A stretch of DNA of 64,000 bases, from NCBI RefSeq assembly GCF_902499335.1, contig NZ_CABVQK010000004.1, positions 310,001 to 374,000 on the forward strand, in the 5' to 3' direction. Under the pieces are notes generated by a model, which was not told the DNA's origin, made no database searches, and worked only from the letters and a program-made list of their open reading frames with translations. The translations under genes were made by a program, and so were the position numbers. The stretch comes from Burkholderia lata (GTDB taxonomy: Bacteria; Pseudomonadota; Gammaproteobacteria; Burkholderiales; Burkholderiaceae). How positions within the stretch are numbered: the first letter of the stretch is position 1; each line of letters opens with the position of its first letter. Shown in pieces: positions 8,198 through 17,662 of the stretch.

Positions 8198-8541
8198 CGC
8201 GCCCTCTCGTCATTTTTTTCGGGAAACGCGCTGGTCACGCGGTTCCTGTCGTTTCGACCGCGCGTCGTGCGACGCGCAAGCCGAAAGGCGGTAATTCGTA
8301 CCGGCGCGTCATGCCTCGACATGACCGTTGGCGGCCGGTACGCCCCCGCACCGGCCAAATAATAAGATATGGCGGAGACGGTTGAAAGCGCGACGAAAAC
8401 GTTGCCGGCACGGCACGGACGGGGCTGGCCGGCCGCTGCCGCGGCAGATTTCCCGTTCGACAACGCGCGGCGGATACGCGAGAATCCGGCTTCCGAGGGC
8501 GAAAGCCTCTGAACCGAACCGCAACAGACGGGACAACAACA
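8198..8541. other. Divergent promoter region
   Basis: 344 bases lie between the HdeD-fusion gene and the lipoprotein gene. An AT-rich patch around 8357-8372 (AAATAATAAGATAT) stands out from the GC-rich surroundings and is the likeliest core promoter area. I see no coding signal, clear operator or RNA gene. Confidence 0.4.
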
Positions 8542-9180
8542 ATGAACGTATCGATCACGCGCCGGCGCCTGCTGGCCGCCGGCATGGCCGCGAGCAGCCT
8601 CGCACTGTCGGGTTGTTTCACGCCGAAGCTGTACAAGGAAGACGGATACAGCGAGCAAGTGTCCGGATTCATGATGACCGAGGACGGCAAGAAGCTCGTC
8701 GTCCTGGGCACGGACTACCATTACATCTTCGATCTGCCGGCGCAGTTGCGGCCGGTCCTGATGTCCGGCTACCGGAAATCGCTGCACACGACGTTCGCCG
8801 CCTTTCATGCGAGCGGCGGCAGCGTCACGGGCCACTACCGGATCGTGCTGCCGAAGGACGCGTCGGACGGCGATCGGCAGGCGGCCGCCGCCGACGGCTT
8901 TACCGCCGAGCAGGCCGGCCTCGTGCTCGAAGGCGACATCAGCGGCAAGCGCTATTCCACGGAAGGGTTCGCCGACAAGTACAAGACGAGCACGCAGCCG
9001 TTCAACCAACCGTACTCGGTCTACATCAGGCAATCGCCGTCCGTCGTCGGCATGGGTCTGCGGATTCTCGCCACGCCGATCACGGTTGCCGCCGACGGCG
9101 TGCTCGTGCTGGGTGGTGTCGTGCTCTTGCCGTTCGCGGCAATTGCGATCAAGGCGAACGGCGGTATCCGGATCATGTAA
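8542..9180 (+). CDS. Lipoprotein of unknown function
   Basis: 212 residues. A Tat-like or Sec signal (RRRLLAAGMAASSLALSGC) ends in a lipobox LSGC, so Cys25 should be lipidated. The mature region is soluble and hydrophilic with one hydrophobic segment close to the C-terminus (AADGVLVLGGVVLLPFAAIAI), which could place the end in the membrane. I do not recognise a domain. An XRE regulator follows 34 bases downstream on the same strand. The start is fixed by the signal peptide. Confidence 0.8.
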   Translation: MNVSITRRRLLAAGMAASSLALSGCFTPKLYKEDGYSEQVSGFMMTEDGKKLVVLGTDYHYIFDLPAQLRPVLMSGYRKSLHTTFAAFHASGGSVTGHYRIVLPKDASDGDRQAAAADGFTAEQAGLVLEGDISGKRYSTEGFADKYKTSTQPFNQPYSVYIRQSPSVVGMGLRILATPITVAADGVLVLGGVVLLPFAAIAIKANGGIRIM

Positions 9181-9214
9181 AGGCGTGCGGTACGAGCGCA
9201 ACAGGAGCATCGCC

Positions 9215-9781
9215 ATGACCGCCTCACCGCTTCATACGCCGCCGCTCGGCCCGCAACTCAAGCGCTGGCGCGCGCTGCATCGCGTCAAGCAAAACCATGC
9301 GGCCGAGCTGTTCGGCGTCGCGCAATCGACGATCTCGCGCTGGGAAGCCGGCCTCCAGCAGATGTCGCCCGACGAGCGCGCGACGGCCGAGCGGCTGCTG
9401 GCCGCGCGGCTCGATTCCGCCGGCGATCACGCGCTCGCGCGGCTCGTCGCGGGCAGTGCGGGTCGCATGCATCTCGTGTGCGACCTCACGCACCGCCTGC
9501 TCGCGTCTTCGCCCGCGCGCGCGGCGGAATTCTCGCAGCCGCTGTCAACGCTGCTCGGCACGTCGCTGTGGCGCTACGCGACGCCAGAAATCGTCCGCAT
9601 GGAAACCGCGCTCGACACGCTCGGCTGGCATGACCATGCGGGGCCGCCGAGCGTCGAATTCGACACCGGCACGAATGCGTCGCGCGTCGTGCCGATCCGC
9701 GGCAGCAGGTGCCGGTGGACACGGATGACGCTGTCCGACGGGTCGGCCGCGCGGCTCGTGGAGACGCTCCAGGATGCGTAA
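9215..9781 (+). CDS. XRE-family helix-turn-helix regulator with possible sensor domain
   Basis: 188 residues. LGPQLKRWRALHRVKQNHAA, then FGVAQSTISRWEAGLQQM, is a classical Cro/C1-type helix-turn-helix (residues 10-50). The C-terminal part (about 75-185) begins MHLVCDLTHRLLASSPARAAEF, reminiscent of a PAS-like sensor strand-helix, and is otherwise unrecognised. ATG 9215 follows ACAGGAG at proper distance. It may be transcribed with the upstream lipoprotein. Targets are unknown. Confidence 0.85.
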   Translation: MTASPLHTPPLGPQLKRWRALHRVKQNHAAELFGVAQSTISRWEAGLQQMSPDERATAERLLAARLDSAGDHALARLVAGSAGRMHLVCDLTHRLLASSPARAAEFSQPLSTLLGTSLWRYATPEIVRMETALDTLGWHDHAGPPSVEFDTGTNASRVVPIRGSRCRWTRMTLSDGSAARLVETLQDA

Positions 9782-9898
9782 TCGCCCGATCGCAACGAAG
9801 AACCGCATGCAGCCAACGATGCTACGTACTTCGACGTATCCGGCACGACACGCAAAAGATGCCAACGTGAATGGCAGCACGGCCAGGGGAAACACCAC

Positions 9899-10108
9899 AT
9901 GTCGACGCTTGTCGTACGGGAACTCGTGATCGTCGCGTTCATGCTCTATACGGGCGCCGCCGTGCTGGTCGCGCTTCGCTCGGGTGTGGCCAACGCAGGC
10001 GGCAGGCGCGTGGCGCGCCGCAGTCGCCCCTACCTGTTCAGCCTGATCGTTCTTGTTCAGACCGGCTTCTTTGCGCTGTTCTGCTGGGCCGGACTTTCCG
10101 TGCAGTAG
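9899..10108 (+). CDS. Small two-helix membrane protein
   Basis: 69 residues with a good ribosome site (AGGGGAAACACC before ATG 9899). Two hydrophobic segments, LVIVAFMLYTGAAVLVAL and YLFSLIVLVQTGFFALFCWA, flank a basic loop (RRVARRSR). This predicts an inner-membrane hairpin with the loop in the cytoplasm. No family is recognised, and neighbours give no hint of function. Confidence 0.65.
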   Translation: MSTLVVRELVIVAFMLYTGAAVLVALRSGVANAGGRRVARRSRPYLFSLIVLVQTGFFALFCWAGLSVQ

Positions 10109-10219
10109 CCGCGCGACAAAGCGCGCCAGCTCCCCGCACGCCACGCATATTTCATGCGTGGACGAACCGCGCCCGGCCGCAATACGCTTGACGGCTCATC
10201 GCAACAACGCCGACCCGCC

Positions 10220-10801
10220 ATGAACCCCGATACGATCCACGCGCGGCTCGCTTTCCTGCGCGACGCCGAACGCCTGAAGGATGTGCTGCGCAGCGGCCAC
10301 ACGTCGTCCGGGCGCGCGGAAAGCACGGCGGAGCACAGCTGGCGGCTGTGCCTGATGGCGCTCGTATTCGCGGACGCACTGCCCGGTATCGACACGCTGA
10401 AGCTGCTGAAGCTGTGCGTCGTCCACGATCTCGGCGAGGCATTGCACGGCGACATCCCCGCGATCGAACAGGCCGCACATCCCGACAAAAGCGCGCACGA
10501 ACGCGACGACCTGCTGACGCTGACCGCGCCGCTCGATCCCGCGCAGCGCGACGAGATCGTCGCACTGTGGGACGAATACGAGGCAGCTGCCTCCCCGGAA
10601 GCGCGCGCGGCGAAGGCCCTCGACAAGCTCGAAACGATCCTGCAGCACAACCAGGGCAGCAATCCGCCCGATTTCGACTACGCGTTCAATCTCGGCTACG
10701 GCCGCCGCTATACCGACGCCACGCCGCTGTTCAGCGCGATCCGCGACATCGTCGACGCCGACACGCAACGCCGGATCGACGCGGGCGGACAGCACGCGTA
10801 A
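10220..10801 (+). CDS. HD-domain hydrolase (YfbR/HDDC2-like 5'-nucleotidase)
   Basis: 193 residues. Metal ligands of the HD fold are visible: His in AESTAEHSWRL, the paired HD in CVVHDLGEALHGD and a later Asp in KALDKLE. Order and length match YfbR/HDDC2-type dNMP 5'-nucleotidases, which dephosphorylate deoxynucleoside monophosphates in the cytoplasm. ATG 10220 begins directly before the conserved RLAFLRDAERLK helix; longer frames are less likely. Downstream, in the same reading frame, is a methyltransferase remnant. Confidence 0.88.
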   Translation: MNPDTIHARLAFLRDAERLKDVLRSGHTSSGRAESTAEHSWRLCLMALVFADALPGIDTLKLLKLCVVHDLGEALHGDIPAIEQAAHPDKSAHERDDLLTLTAPLDPAQRDEIVALWDEYEAAASPEARAAKALDKLETILQHNQGSNPPDFDYAFNLGYGRRYTDATPLFSAIRDIVDADTQRRIDAGGQHA

Positions 10802-10963
10802 GCGCGCACGCTCTGCACGCTCGTGAACCTGCCGATCGGCAGCGGCTTCACGCTCACGCACCTCGACGAATGGGGGCCGACGCAGGCGCGGGTCGATGCG
10901 CTGCCCGCGCTCGACGAGGAACGCGACCGTCCGATGATGGCGCTCGTCGCCGTGCAGCGATAA
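10802..10963 (+). pseudogene. C-terminal remnant of a class I SAM methyltransferase
   Basis: Immediately after the TAA of the HD gene and in the same frame, 53 codons read on to TAA 10961. They contain FTLTHLDEWGPTQ and EERDRPMMALVAVQR, the characteristic end of type-11-like SAM methyltransferases (usually AGFTITxxxEWGPT...ERxRPMFLL). The N-terminal SAM-binding part is absent, so this is a decayed fragment. The HD gene may have been inserted or rearranged next to it. Confidence 0.6.
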
Positions 10964-11259
10964 CGCACGTCACCGCAGGCCGCAACACGCGCACGGGCCT
11001 TCGCCCGCCGTTCTCACAGATCGAAACAATGACGCCGCACGGCCCCCGCTCGGGCGCGGCGTTCGCACAATTCAGCACAATTTCCACACGATTTGACGTG
11101 ATTTCCTCGCTTACCATGAGCGGCTGATTCGACTCGGCACGGCCGCGCGATGCGTACGCGGATGCCGTCGCGGGCAACCTGCCCGACATGCGACGCCGGC
11201 CGGATCGTCCCGCCCGGCCGCACGCATCGCCGGCACTGCCTGATCCTCGCCGCACGCTC

Positions 11260-12453
11260 ATGACTCAAAAGACCCATCGCCGCCGGCGCATCGTGCTGGC
11301 TACCCTTGCCATCGTCGCGATCGCCACAGGTGTCACGCTGAAGGCGTGTGCGCCCGACAAGCATCCGCAATACCTGTCCGCGCCCGTCTCGCGCGGCGAT
11401 CTCGAGAACGCGGTGCTCGCAACCGGCGCGCTGCAGGCATTCCGGCAAGTCGATGTCGGCGCGCAGGTGTCGGGGCAGTTGAAGTCGCTGAAGGTCAAGC
11501 TCGGCGACAAGGTCACGAAGGGCCAGTGGCTCGCCGAGATCGATCCGGTGATCTCGGAAAACGCGCTGCGCCAGGCGCGTGCCAGCGAAGAAAGCCTGCG
11601 CGCGCAGCAGCAATCGACCGCCGCGCAACTCACGCAGGCGGAACTCGCATTCAAGCGCCAGCAGGCGATGCTGCCCGACGATGCGACCTCGCGCGAATCG
11701 TTCGAAGCCGCGCGCGCGACGCTCGACGTGCAGCGCGCGACCCTCGCGTCGCTCGCCGCGCAGATCCGCTCGGCACGCATCCAGATCGAGACCGCGCAGG
11801 CCAACCTCGGCTACACGCGCATCGTCGCGCCGATCGACGGCGAGGTCGTCGCGGTCGTCACGCAGGAAGGCCAGACCGTGATCGCGCAGCAGCAGGCGCC
11901 GGTGATCCTGAAGCTCGCCGATCTCGACACGATGACCGTGAAGGCGCAGGTGTCGGAAGCCGACGTGATCCGCGTGAGTGCCGGCCAGGCCGCGTATTTC
12001 ACGATCCTCGGCGAACCGGACAAGCGCCACTACGGCAAGCTGCGTGCGATCGAGCCGGCACCGCAGAACTACGCCGAAGCGCAGAGCCCGCTCGGCGGTG
12101 GTGCGGGCGGCGGCTCGAAGCCGAACTCGGCCGTGTTCTACAACGCACTGTTCGAAGTACCGAATCCCGAGCATCGGCTGCGCATCTCGATGACCGCGCA
12201 AGTCAGCATCGTGCTCGGCAACGCACGCAACGCGCTGAGCATTCCGGCCGCCGCGCTCGGCGAAAAACGCAAGGACGGCACCTACGCGGTGCGCGTGCTG
12301 CGCGCCGACGGCAGCACGGAAACCCGCAACGTCCGCATCGGCATCAACAACAACGTGCGCGTCGAAGTGCTGGCCGGCCTGAAGGACGGCGAACGCGTCG
12401 TGATCGGCGAAGCGGCCGGTGACGACCACGCGCCGCTGGCGGACGTGGTGTGA
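11260..12453 (+). CDS. macA: MacA-type periplasmic adaptor of ABC efflux pump
   Basis: 397 residues. One N-terminal membrane anchor (IVLATLAIVAIATGVTL) is followed by a barrel-sandwich/lipoyl region (VSRGDLENAVLATGAL, VDVGAQVSGQLKSLKV), a long helical hairpin with SESLRAQQ-type coiled coil, and beta-barrel plus membrane-proximal domains. This is the order of MacA. It links the MacB ATPase in the inner membrane to an outer-membrane channel. Its stop overlaps the area of the macB start (TGA 12451-12453, ATG 12456), so translation is coupled. Cargo could be macrolides, lipopeptides or a siderophore; the sequence does not decide. Confidence 0.92.
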   Translation: MTQKTHRRRRIVLATLAIVAIATGVTLKACAPDKHPQYLSAPVSRGDLENAVLATGALQAFRQVDVGAQVSGQLKSLKVKLGDKVTKGQWLAEIDPVISENALRQARASEESLRAQQQSTAAQLTQAELAFKRQQAMLPDDATSRESFEAARATLDVQRATLASLAAQIRSARIQIETAQANLGYTRIVAPIDGEVVAVVTQEGQTVIAQQQAPVILKLADLDTMTVKAQVSEADVIRVSAGQAAYFTILGEPDKRHYGKLRAIEPAPQNYAEAQSPLGGGAGGGSKPNSAVFYNALFEVPNPEHRLRISMTAQVSIVLGNARNALSIPAAALGEKRKDGTYAVRVLRADGSTETRNVRIGINNNVRVEVLAGLKDGERVVIGEAAGDDHAPLADVV

Positions 12454-12455
12454 CA

Positions 12456-14516
12456 ATGAGTCAGCCCCTGCTGAAACTCGCTGCCGTCACACGACGCTTT
12501 CCGGCCGGCGACAAGGATGTCGTCGTCCTGAACAACGTCAACCTGTCGATCCACGCGGGCGAGATCGTCGCGATCGTTGGCGCATCGGGCTCCGGGAAGT
12601 CGACGCTGATGAACATCCTCGGCTGCCTCGACCACCCGAGCGAAGGCACCTACACGGTCGGCGGCCGGGACACGCACATGCTCGACAGCGACGAGCTCGC
12701 GCAATTGCGCCGCGAACACTTCGGCTTCGTGTTCCAGCGCTATCACCTGCTGCCGCACGTCGACGCGGTCGCGAACCTCGAAATGCCCGCGATCTATGCC
12801 GGCACGCCGCGCGCCGAGCGGCACGCCCGTGCACGCGAGCTGCTCGCGCGCCTCGGGCTCGCGGATCGCGCACACCATCGCCCCGGGCAGCTGTCCGGCG
12901 GCCAGCAGCAGCGCGTGAGCATCGCGCGCGCGCTGATCAACGGCGGCCAGGTGATCCTCGCCGACGAACCGACCGGCGCGCTCGATACGAAAAGCGGCCA
13001 GGACGTGATCCGCATCCTGCACGAGCTGAACGCGCTCGGCCATACGATCGTCATCGTCACGCACGACAAGGCCGTCGCGCGCCATGCGAAGCGTATCATC
13101 GAGATCAGCGACGGCGAGATCGTCGCCGACCGGCCGAACCGGCACTATGCGGAAGCGCTGGCGGAAGCCGGCGTCAACGCAGCGGAAGCCGCCGAAGCGG
13201 CCGAAGCAACAGCCGGCGAGCCACCCGCCCGAGATCGCCACGACGCGCCGCCGCCCGCAGCCGACGACACCGATGCGCATGCCGATACCGGCACGCGCAC
13301 GCGACGCTTCGCGGCCGGTTCAGGCCGCTTCGCCGAGGCCTGCCGGATGGCATGGATCGCACTGGTGTCGCACCGGCTGCGCACGCTGCTGACGATGCTC
13401 GGCATCATCATCGGCATCACGTCGGTCGTGTCGATCGTCGCGATCGGCGAAGGCGCGAAGCGCTACATGCTCGACGAGATCGGCAGCATCGGCACGAACA
13501 CGATCAACATCTATCCGGGCACCGACTGGGGCGACAGCCGCGCCGACGCGATCCAGACCCTCGTGCCCGCCGATGTCGCCGCGCTCGCCGAACAGCCGTA
13601 CGTCGACAGCGCGACGCCCGAAACGTCGCGCACGCTGCTGCTGCGCTACCGCAACGTCGACGTGAACGCGCTCGTGAGCGGCGTCGGCGACCGCTTCTTC
13701 CAGGCGCGCGGGATGCGCTTCGCGCTGGGTGTCGCGTTCGACGAGGACGCGGTGCGCCGCCAGGTGCAGGTGGCCGTGATCGACCAGAACACGCGCCGCA
13801 AGCTGTTCGGCGCGACGCGCAACCCGATCGGCGAAGTGATCCTGGTCGACAACGTGCCGTGCGTCGTGATCGGCGTGACGGCCGACAAGAAGAGCGCGTT
13901 CGGCAGCGTGAAGAGCCTGAACGTGTGGGTGCCGTACACGACCGCGAGCGGGCGCCTGTTCGGGCAACGCCACCTCGACAGCATCACCGTGCGCGTGCGC
14001 GACGGGCAGCCGAGCGCCGCCGCCGAGAAGAGCCTCGAAAAACTGATGACGCAGCGCCACGGCCGCAAGGACTTCTTCACGTACAACATGGACAGCGTGG
14101 TGAAGACCGTCGAGAAGACCGGCCAGTCGCTCACGTTGCTGCTGTCGCTGATCGCCGTGATCTCGCTCGTCGTCGGCGGGATCGGCGTGATGAACATCAT
14201 GCTGGTGTCGGTCACCGAGCGCACACGCGAAATCGGCATCCGGATGGCGGTCGGCGCGCGTCAGTCCGACATCCTGCAGCAGTTTCTCGTCGAGGCCGTG
14301 CTCGTCTGCCTGCTCGGCGGCACGATCGGCATCGCGCTGTCGTTCGGGCTCGGCGCGCTGTTCTCGATGTTCGTCGCGCAGTGGAAGATGGTGTTCTCGG
14401 CCGGCGCGATCGTGACCGCGTTCATCTGCTCGACGCTCACCGGTGTGATTTTCGGCTTCATGCCCGCGCGCAACGCGTCGCGGCTCGATCCGATCGATGC
14501 GCTCGCGCGCGACTGA
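12456..14516 (+). CDS. macB: MacB-type ABC transporter (ATPase fused to FtsX-like permease)
   Basis: 686 residues. The N-terminal ATPase has Walker A GASGSGKST (about 45-53), signature LSGGQQQRVSIARAL, Walker B VILADEPTGALD and the switch His in IVTHD. A Pro/Ala-rich linker (about 245-285) leads to the first transmembrane helix (LRTLLTMLGIIIGITSVVSIVAIG), a large periplasmic domain and three C-terminal helices, as in MacB. It works as a mechanotransmitter moving substrates from the periplasm through the outer membrane. The start at 12456 is preferred over a GTG six bases upstream. Confidence 0.94.
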   Translation: MSQPLLKLAAVTRRFPAGDKDVVVLNNVNLSIHAGEIVAIVGASGSGKSTLMNILGCLDHPSEGTYTVGGRDTHMLDSDELAQLRREHFGFVFQRYHLLPHVDAVANLEMPAIYAGTPRAERHARARELLARLGLADRAHHRPGQLSGGQQQRVSIARALINGGQVILADEPTGALDTKSGQDVIRILHELNALGHTIVIVTHDKAVARHAKRIIEISDGEIVADRPNRHYAEALAEAGVNAAEAAEAAEATAGEPPARDRHDAPPPAADDTDAHADTGTRTRRFAAGSGRFAEACRMAWIALVSHRLRTLLTMLGIIIGITSVVSIVAIGEGAKRYMLDEIGSIGTNTINIYPGTDWGDSRADAIQTLVPADVAALAEQPYVDSATPETSRTLLLRYRNVDVNALVSGVGDRFFQARGMRFALGVAFDEDAVRRQVQVAVIDQNTRRKLFGATRNPIGEVILVDNVPCVVIGVTADKKSAFGSVKSLNVWVPYTTASGRLFGQRHLDSITVRVRDGQPSAAAEKSLEKLMTQRHGRKDFFTYNMDSVVKTVEKTGQSLTLLLSLIAVISLVVGGIGVMNIMLVSVTERTREIGIRMAVGARQSDILQQFLVEAVLVCLLGGTIGIALSFGLGALFSMFVAQWKMVFSAGAIVTAFICSTLTGVIFGFMPARNASRLDPIDALARD

Positions 14517-14529
14517 CGCAAGGCCCGCC

Positions 14530-15903
14530 ATGACGCATTCCTCACCGCTTCACCGCCTGGGCGCATTCGCGTGCGCGGCCGCGCTGCTCGCCGGCTGTGC
14601 GGGCGCGCGCCACGAACCGCTGCCCGCCGTCGCGATGCCGGCGAACTGGGCTGCGCCGGTTTCCGCCGACGCGCCTGCCACGACGCGCGACTGGTGGCGC
14701 AGCTTCGGCGATCCGCAACTCGATGCGCTGATCGACGACGCGCTGCGCGCCAACAACGACCTCGCGATCGCGGCGATCCGCGTGTACCGCGCGCAGCTGC
14801 AGGCCGGGCTCGCGAATACGAACCTGACGCCCAACGTGTCGGCCGGCGCGAACGGCGCCGTGTCGCGCACGCTCGATACACACCAGACGAGCCGGTCGAG
14901 CAACGCGAACGTTTCGCTCAGCTATGAAATCGACCTGTGGGGCCGGCTGGCCGCGCTGCGCGACGCCGCGCGCTGGGAAGCCGACGCGACGGCCGCCGAT
15001 CTCGAAGCCGCGCGGCTGTCGCTGATCGGCACGACCGCGTCGCTGTACTGGCAGATCGGCTATCTGAACCGGCAGATCGCGCTCGGCGACGCGAACATCG
15101 CGTATGCGGTCCGCACGCTCGCGGTCGTCCGGTCACGGCACACGGCCGGTGCCGTGTCGGGGCTCGATCTCGCTCAGGCCGAGCAGAGCCTCGCCGCGCA
15201 ACGCGCCGCGCAGACGCAACTGATCCAGCAGCGTACCGAGAATCGCCACGCACTCGCGATCCTGTTCGACCGGCCGCCGCAGCAACTCGCGGCGGAACCG
15301 TCGGCGCTGCCCGATGCGCGGCCGCCGGAAGTGGCGGCCGGCCTGCCGGCCAGCCTGCTCGGCCGGCGCCCCGACCTGCGCGCGGCGGAATTCCGGCTGC
15401 GCGAGTCGCTCGCGCAGGTCGACGCGACGCGTACGAGCTTCTACCCGACCTTCACGCTGACCGGCCAGGCCGGCACGTCGAGCACGAGCCTCGAGCGCGT
15501 GCTCGCGAATCCGGTCGGCACGCTCGGGCTCGGCCTCGCACTGCCGTTCATCCAGTGGAACACGATGCAGTTGCAGATCAAGGTGTCGAAGACGCAGTAC
15601 GAGGAAGCGGTCGTCGGGTTCCGCCAGAAGCTCTACACGGCGCTCGCGGAAGTCGAGAACGCGCTGTCGGCGCGCGTGCAGCTCGAACGCGAGGCCGATC
15701 AGCGCGCGCTATCACTGGCCCAGGCGCAACGCGCCGAGCGGCTTGCCGCCGCGCGCTTCGCGGCCGGCGCGACCGCCGTGCAGCCGTGGCTCGACCAGCA
15801 GCGGCTGCTGCGCGACGCGCAAAGCGCCGACGAACTGACACGCCTGAACCGGCTCAACAACCAGATGACGCTGTACCGCGCGCTCGGCGGCGGGATGTCC
15901 TGA
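14530..15903 (+). CDS. Outer-membrane efflux lipoprotein (NodT/OprM family)
   Basis: 457 residues. The signal peptide ends in a lipobox (LLAGC), and two TolC-like repeats follow, with WWRSFGDPQLDALIDDALRANNDLAIA opening the first and a Leu/Ala-rich coiled-coil hairpin in each. It forms the trimeric channel for the MacA-MacB pump encoded directly upstream (13 bases away). Together these give a complete tripartite exporter, unlike many macAB loci that borrow TolC from elsewhere. Confidence 0.93.
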   Translation: MTHSSPLHRLGAFACAAALLAGCAGARHEPLPAVAMPANWAAPVSADAPATTRDWWRSFGDPQLDALIDDALRANNDLAIAAIRVYRAQLQAGLANTNLTPNVSAGANGAVSRTLDTHQTSRSSNANVSLSYEIDLWGRLAALRDAARWEADATAADLEAARLSLIGTTASLYWQIGYLNRQIALGDANIAYAVRTLAVVRSRHTAGAVSGLDLAQAEQSLAAQRAAQTQLIQQRTENRHALAILFDRPPQQLAAEPSALPDARPPEVAAGLPASLLGRRPDLRAAEFRLRESLAQVDATRTSFYPTFTLTGQAGTSSTSLERVLANPVGTLGLGLALPFIQWNTMQLQIKVSKTQYEEAVVGFRQKLYTALAEVENALSARVQLEREADQRALSLAQAQRAERLAAARFAAGATAVQPWLDQQRLLRDAQSADELTRLNRLNNQMTLYRALGGGMS

Positions 15904-15915
15904 CCGGTGCGCGCA

Positions 15916-15938
15916 CGAGGCCGGCCGCACCGGCCTCG
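15916..15938. terminator. Bidirectional GC-rich hairpin
   Basis: CGAGGCCGG / CCGGCCTCG with a 5-base loop lies between the convergent stops at 15903 and 15946. It has no T-run; it probably ends or protects both transcripts. Confidence 0.5.
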
Positions 15939-15945
15939 CTCGGCG

Positions 15946-17484
15946 TCATTCGCACACGGGCGCCCCGCGCCGCGCCGGCGCGAACGCCACCGCACTCGCC
16001 GTCGCGAGCACGGCCACGCCCGCCGCGCCGTACACCATCACCCAGCCGAACCCGTGCACGAGCGCCGCGTGCAGCGCCGCGCCGGTCGGGTCGGCCTGCG
16101 CGAGCGCCGGTGCGATTTCGTGCAGCCCGTCGGTCCGGCCGGATGCAATCTCCTGCGCGAGCCGGCGCAGCGCCGCGTCGCCGATCGAGCCTGCGACACC
16201 GCCCTTCAGGCTCGCGACGATCCCCGCGACCAGCACGAAGCCCATCGCCGCGATGTTCAGCGCGAGCGAGATCATCCGCGCGCTCATGTCGATGCCCGAC
16301 GCCATCCCGGCCCGCGAGCTCGGCACCGCGCCCGTCGTCGTGTTGGTCACGGGCGTGTTCGTGAGCCCGAGCCCGATCCCGGCGATCACGCAGCCGGGCA
16401 GCATCGTCACCCAGCTTGCATGGTCGGCCGCGCCGCCGATCCGCATCAGCGCGAAACCGGCGGCAATCGTGAACAGGCCGCCCGGGATCACGACACCCGG
16501 CCCGTAGCGCAGCGCGAGCCGTTCGCCGAACGGCGGCGCGACCAGCGTCGGCAACGTGTACGCGAGCAACGCGAGGCCGGCCGTCACGCTGTCGTAGCCG
16601 AGCGCGACCTGGAACCAGATCGGCAGGTAGATCATGAACGGCCAGAAGCTGAAGTTCATCCCCATCGAGCCGAAGATCGCGCCGGTGAACGCGCGGATCC
16701 GGAACACCGAGAAGTCGAACATCGGCCGCGCGCTCGCGCGTTCTGCGATGAAGAAACCGGCCAGCGCCAGCACGGTCGCGCCGAGCACACCGAGGCCGGC
16801 GGCGCTGGTCAGCCCGAGCTCCGCGCTTTGCGTGATGTAGAACGCCAGGCCGAGCACCGCGAGCGACAGCGTGACGATGCCCGCCACGTCGAGCCTGCCC
16901 GCGTGCGGATCGCGCGACTCCTGCACCGCGCCGCCGATCAGCACGAGCGCGATGGCCGCGAGCGGTGCATGGACGAGGAACACCCACGGCCAGCTTGCCA
17001 GCGCGACGATCGCGCCGCCGACGATCGGCCCGAACCCGAGCCCGATGCCGAACACGATCCCCCAGATCCCGAACGCGCGGCCGCGCTCGCGGCCCTCGCG
17101 GAACTGGTGCGACAGCACCGCAATCTGGCAGATCAGCATCGCACCGCCGCTCGCGCCCTGCAGCAGCCGGCCCGCGACCAGCACCGGCACGTTCGGCGCG
17201 AGTCCGCACAGCAGCGACGTCGCGCCGAACAGCACGGTGCCGATCACATACACGCGCTTGCGGCCGAACCGGTCGGCGAGCGTACCGGCCGCCATCAGCA
17301 CGGTCGTGCACGCGATCGTGTATGCATTCATGATCCACTGCATGCCGTTGAAATCGCCATGCAGCACGTGTTCGAGCGTCGGCAGGATCACCGGCACGCT
17401 CGAGATTTCGAGGCCGAACATCAGCGACGTGAGACAGACGGCCGCGAGCGCGACCGCATTCCTGCGGGAGTCGGATAGCGTCAT
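15946..17484 (-). CDS. DHA2-family (14-helix) MFS drug exporter
   Basis: 512 residues with about fourteen hydrophobic helices. Motif A appears as GTLADRFGRKRVYVIG after helix 2, and WIMNAYTI in helix 1/2 and GRLLQGASGGAM in helix 4 are typical of EmrB/QacA-type proton antiporters. It would export hydrophobic drugs or metabolites across the inner membrane. ATG 17484 gives the usual short N-terminal tail. It is divergent from the LysR gene at 17663, its likely regulator. Confidence 0.92.
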   Translation of the reverse strand: MTLSDSRRNAVALAAVCLTSLMFGLEISSVPVILPTLEHVLHGDFNGMQWIMNAYTIACTTVLMAAGTLADRFGRKRVYVIGTVLFGATSLLCGLAPNVPVLVAGRLLQGASGGAMLICQIAVLSHQFREGRERGRAFGIWGIVFGIGLGFGPIVGGAIVALASWPWVFLVHAPLAAIALVLIGGAVQESRDPHAGRLDVAGIVTLSLAVLGLAFYITQSAELGLTSAAGLGVLGATVLALAGFFIAERASARPMFDFSVFRIRAFTGAIFGSMGMNFSFWPFMIYLPIWFQVALGYDSVTAGLALLAYTLPTLVAPPFGERLALRYGPGVVIPGGLFTIAAGFALMRIGGAADHASWVTMLPGCVIAGIGLGLTNTPVTNTTTGAVPSSRAGMASGIDMSARMISLALNIAAMGFVLVAGIVASLKGGVAGSIGDAALRRLAQEIASGRTDGLHEIAPALAQADPTGAALHAALVHGFGWVMVYGAAGVAVLATASAVAFAPARRGAPVCE

Positions 17485-17662
17485 GCGTATTGCGCCGCGG
17501 CCCGGCAACGGGCTGCGCGCCTCCAGGTGAGAAGGATGAGTCGCGTGCGGCCGGCAACGCACGCGGAACGGGAATCGGTACTATAGTGAGAATTTCCATC
17601 CCCATTGACGCACGCATTTCTCCAGACTGGGGAACCACAGGACTCAATCAGCCCACCCTCCC
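17485..17662. promoter_or_regulatory. Divergent LysR/MFS control region
   Basis: 178 bases hold both promoters. An AT-richer core around 17578-17600 (ACTATAGTGAGAATTTCC) gives a TACTATAGT-like -10 and is where a LysR protein would be expected to bind. I cannot assign a unique T-N11-A box. Confidence 0.45.

Noticed and set aside
16253-17530. Several plus-strand frames within the DHA2 exporter region
   Set aside because: They are antisense to a complete 14-helix transporter and show no domain.
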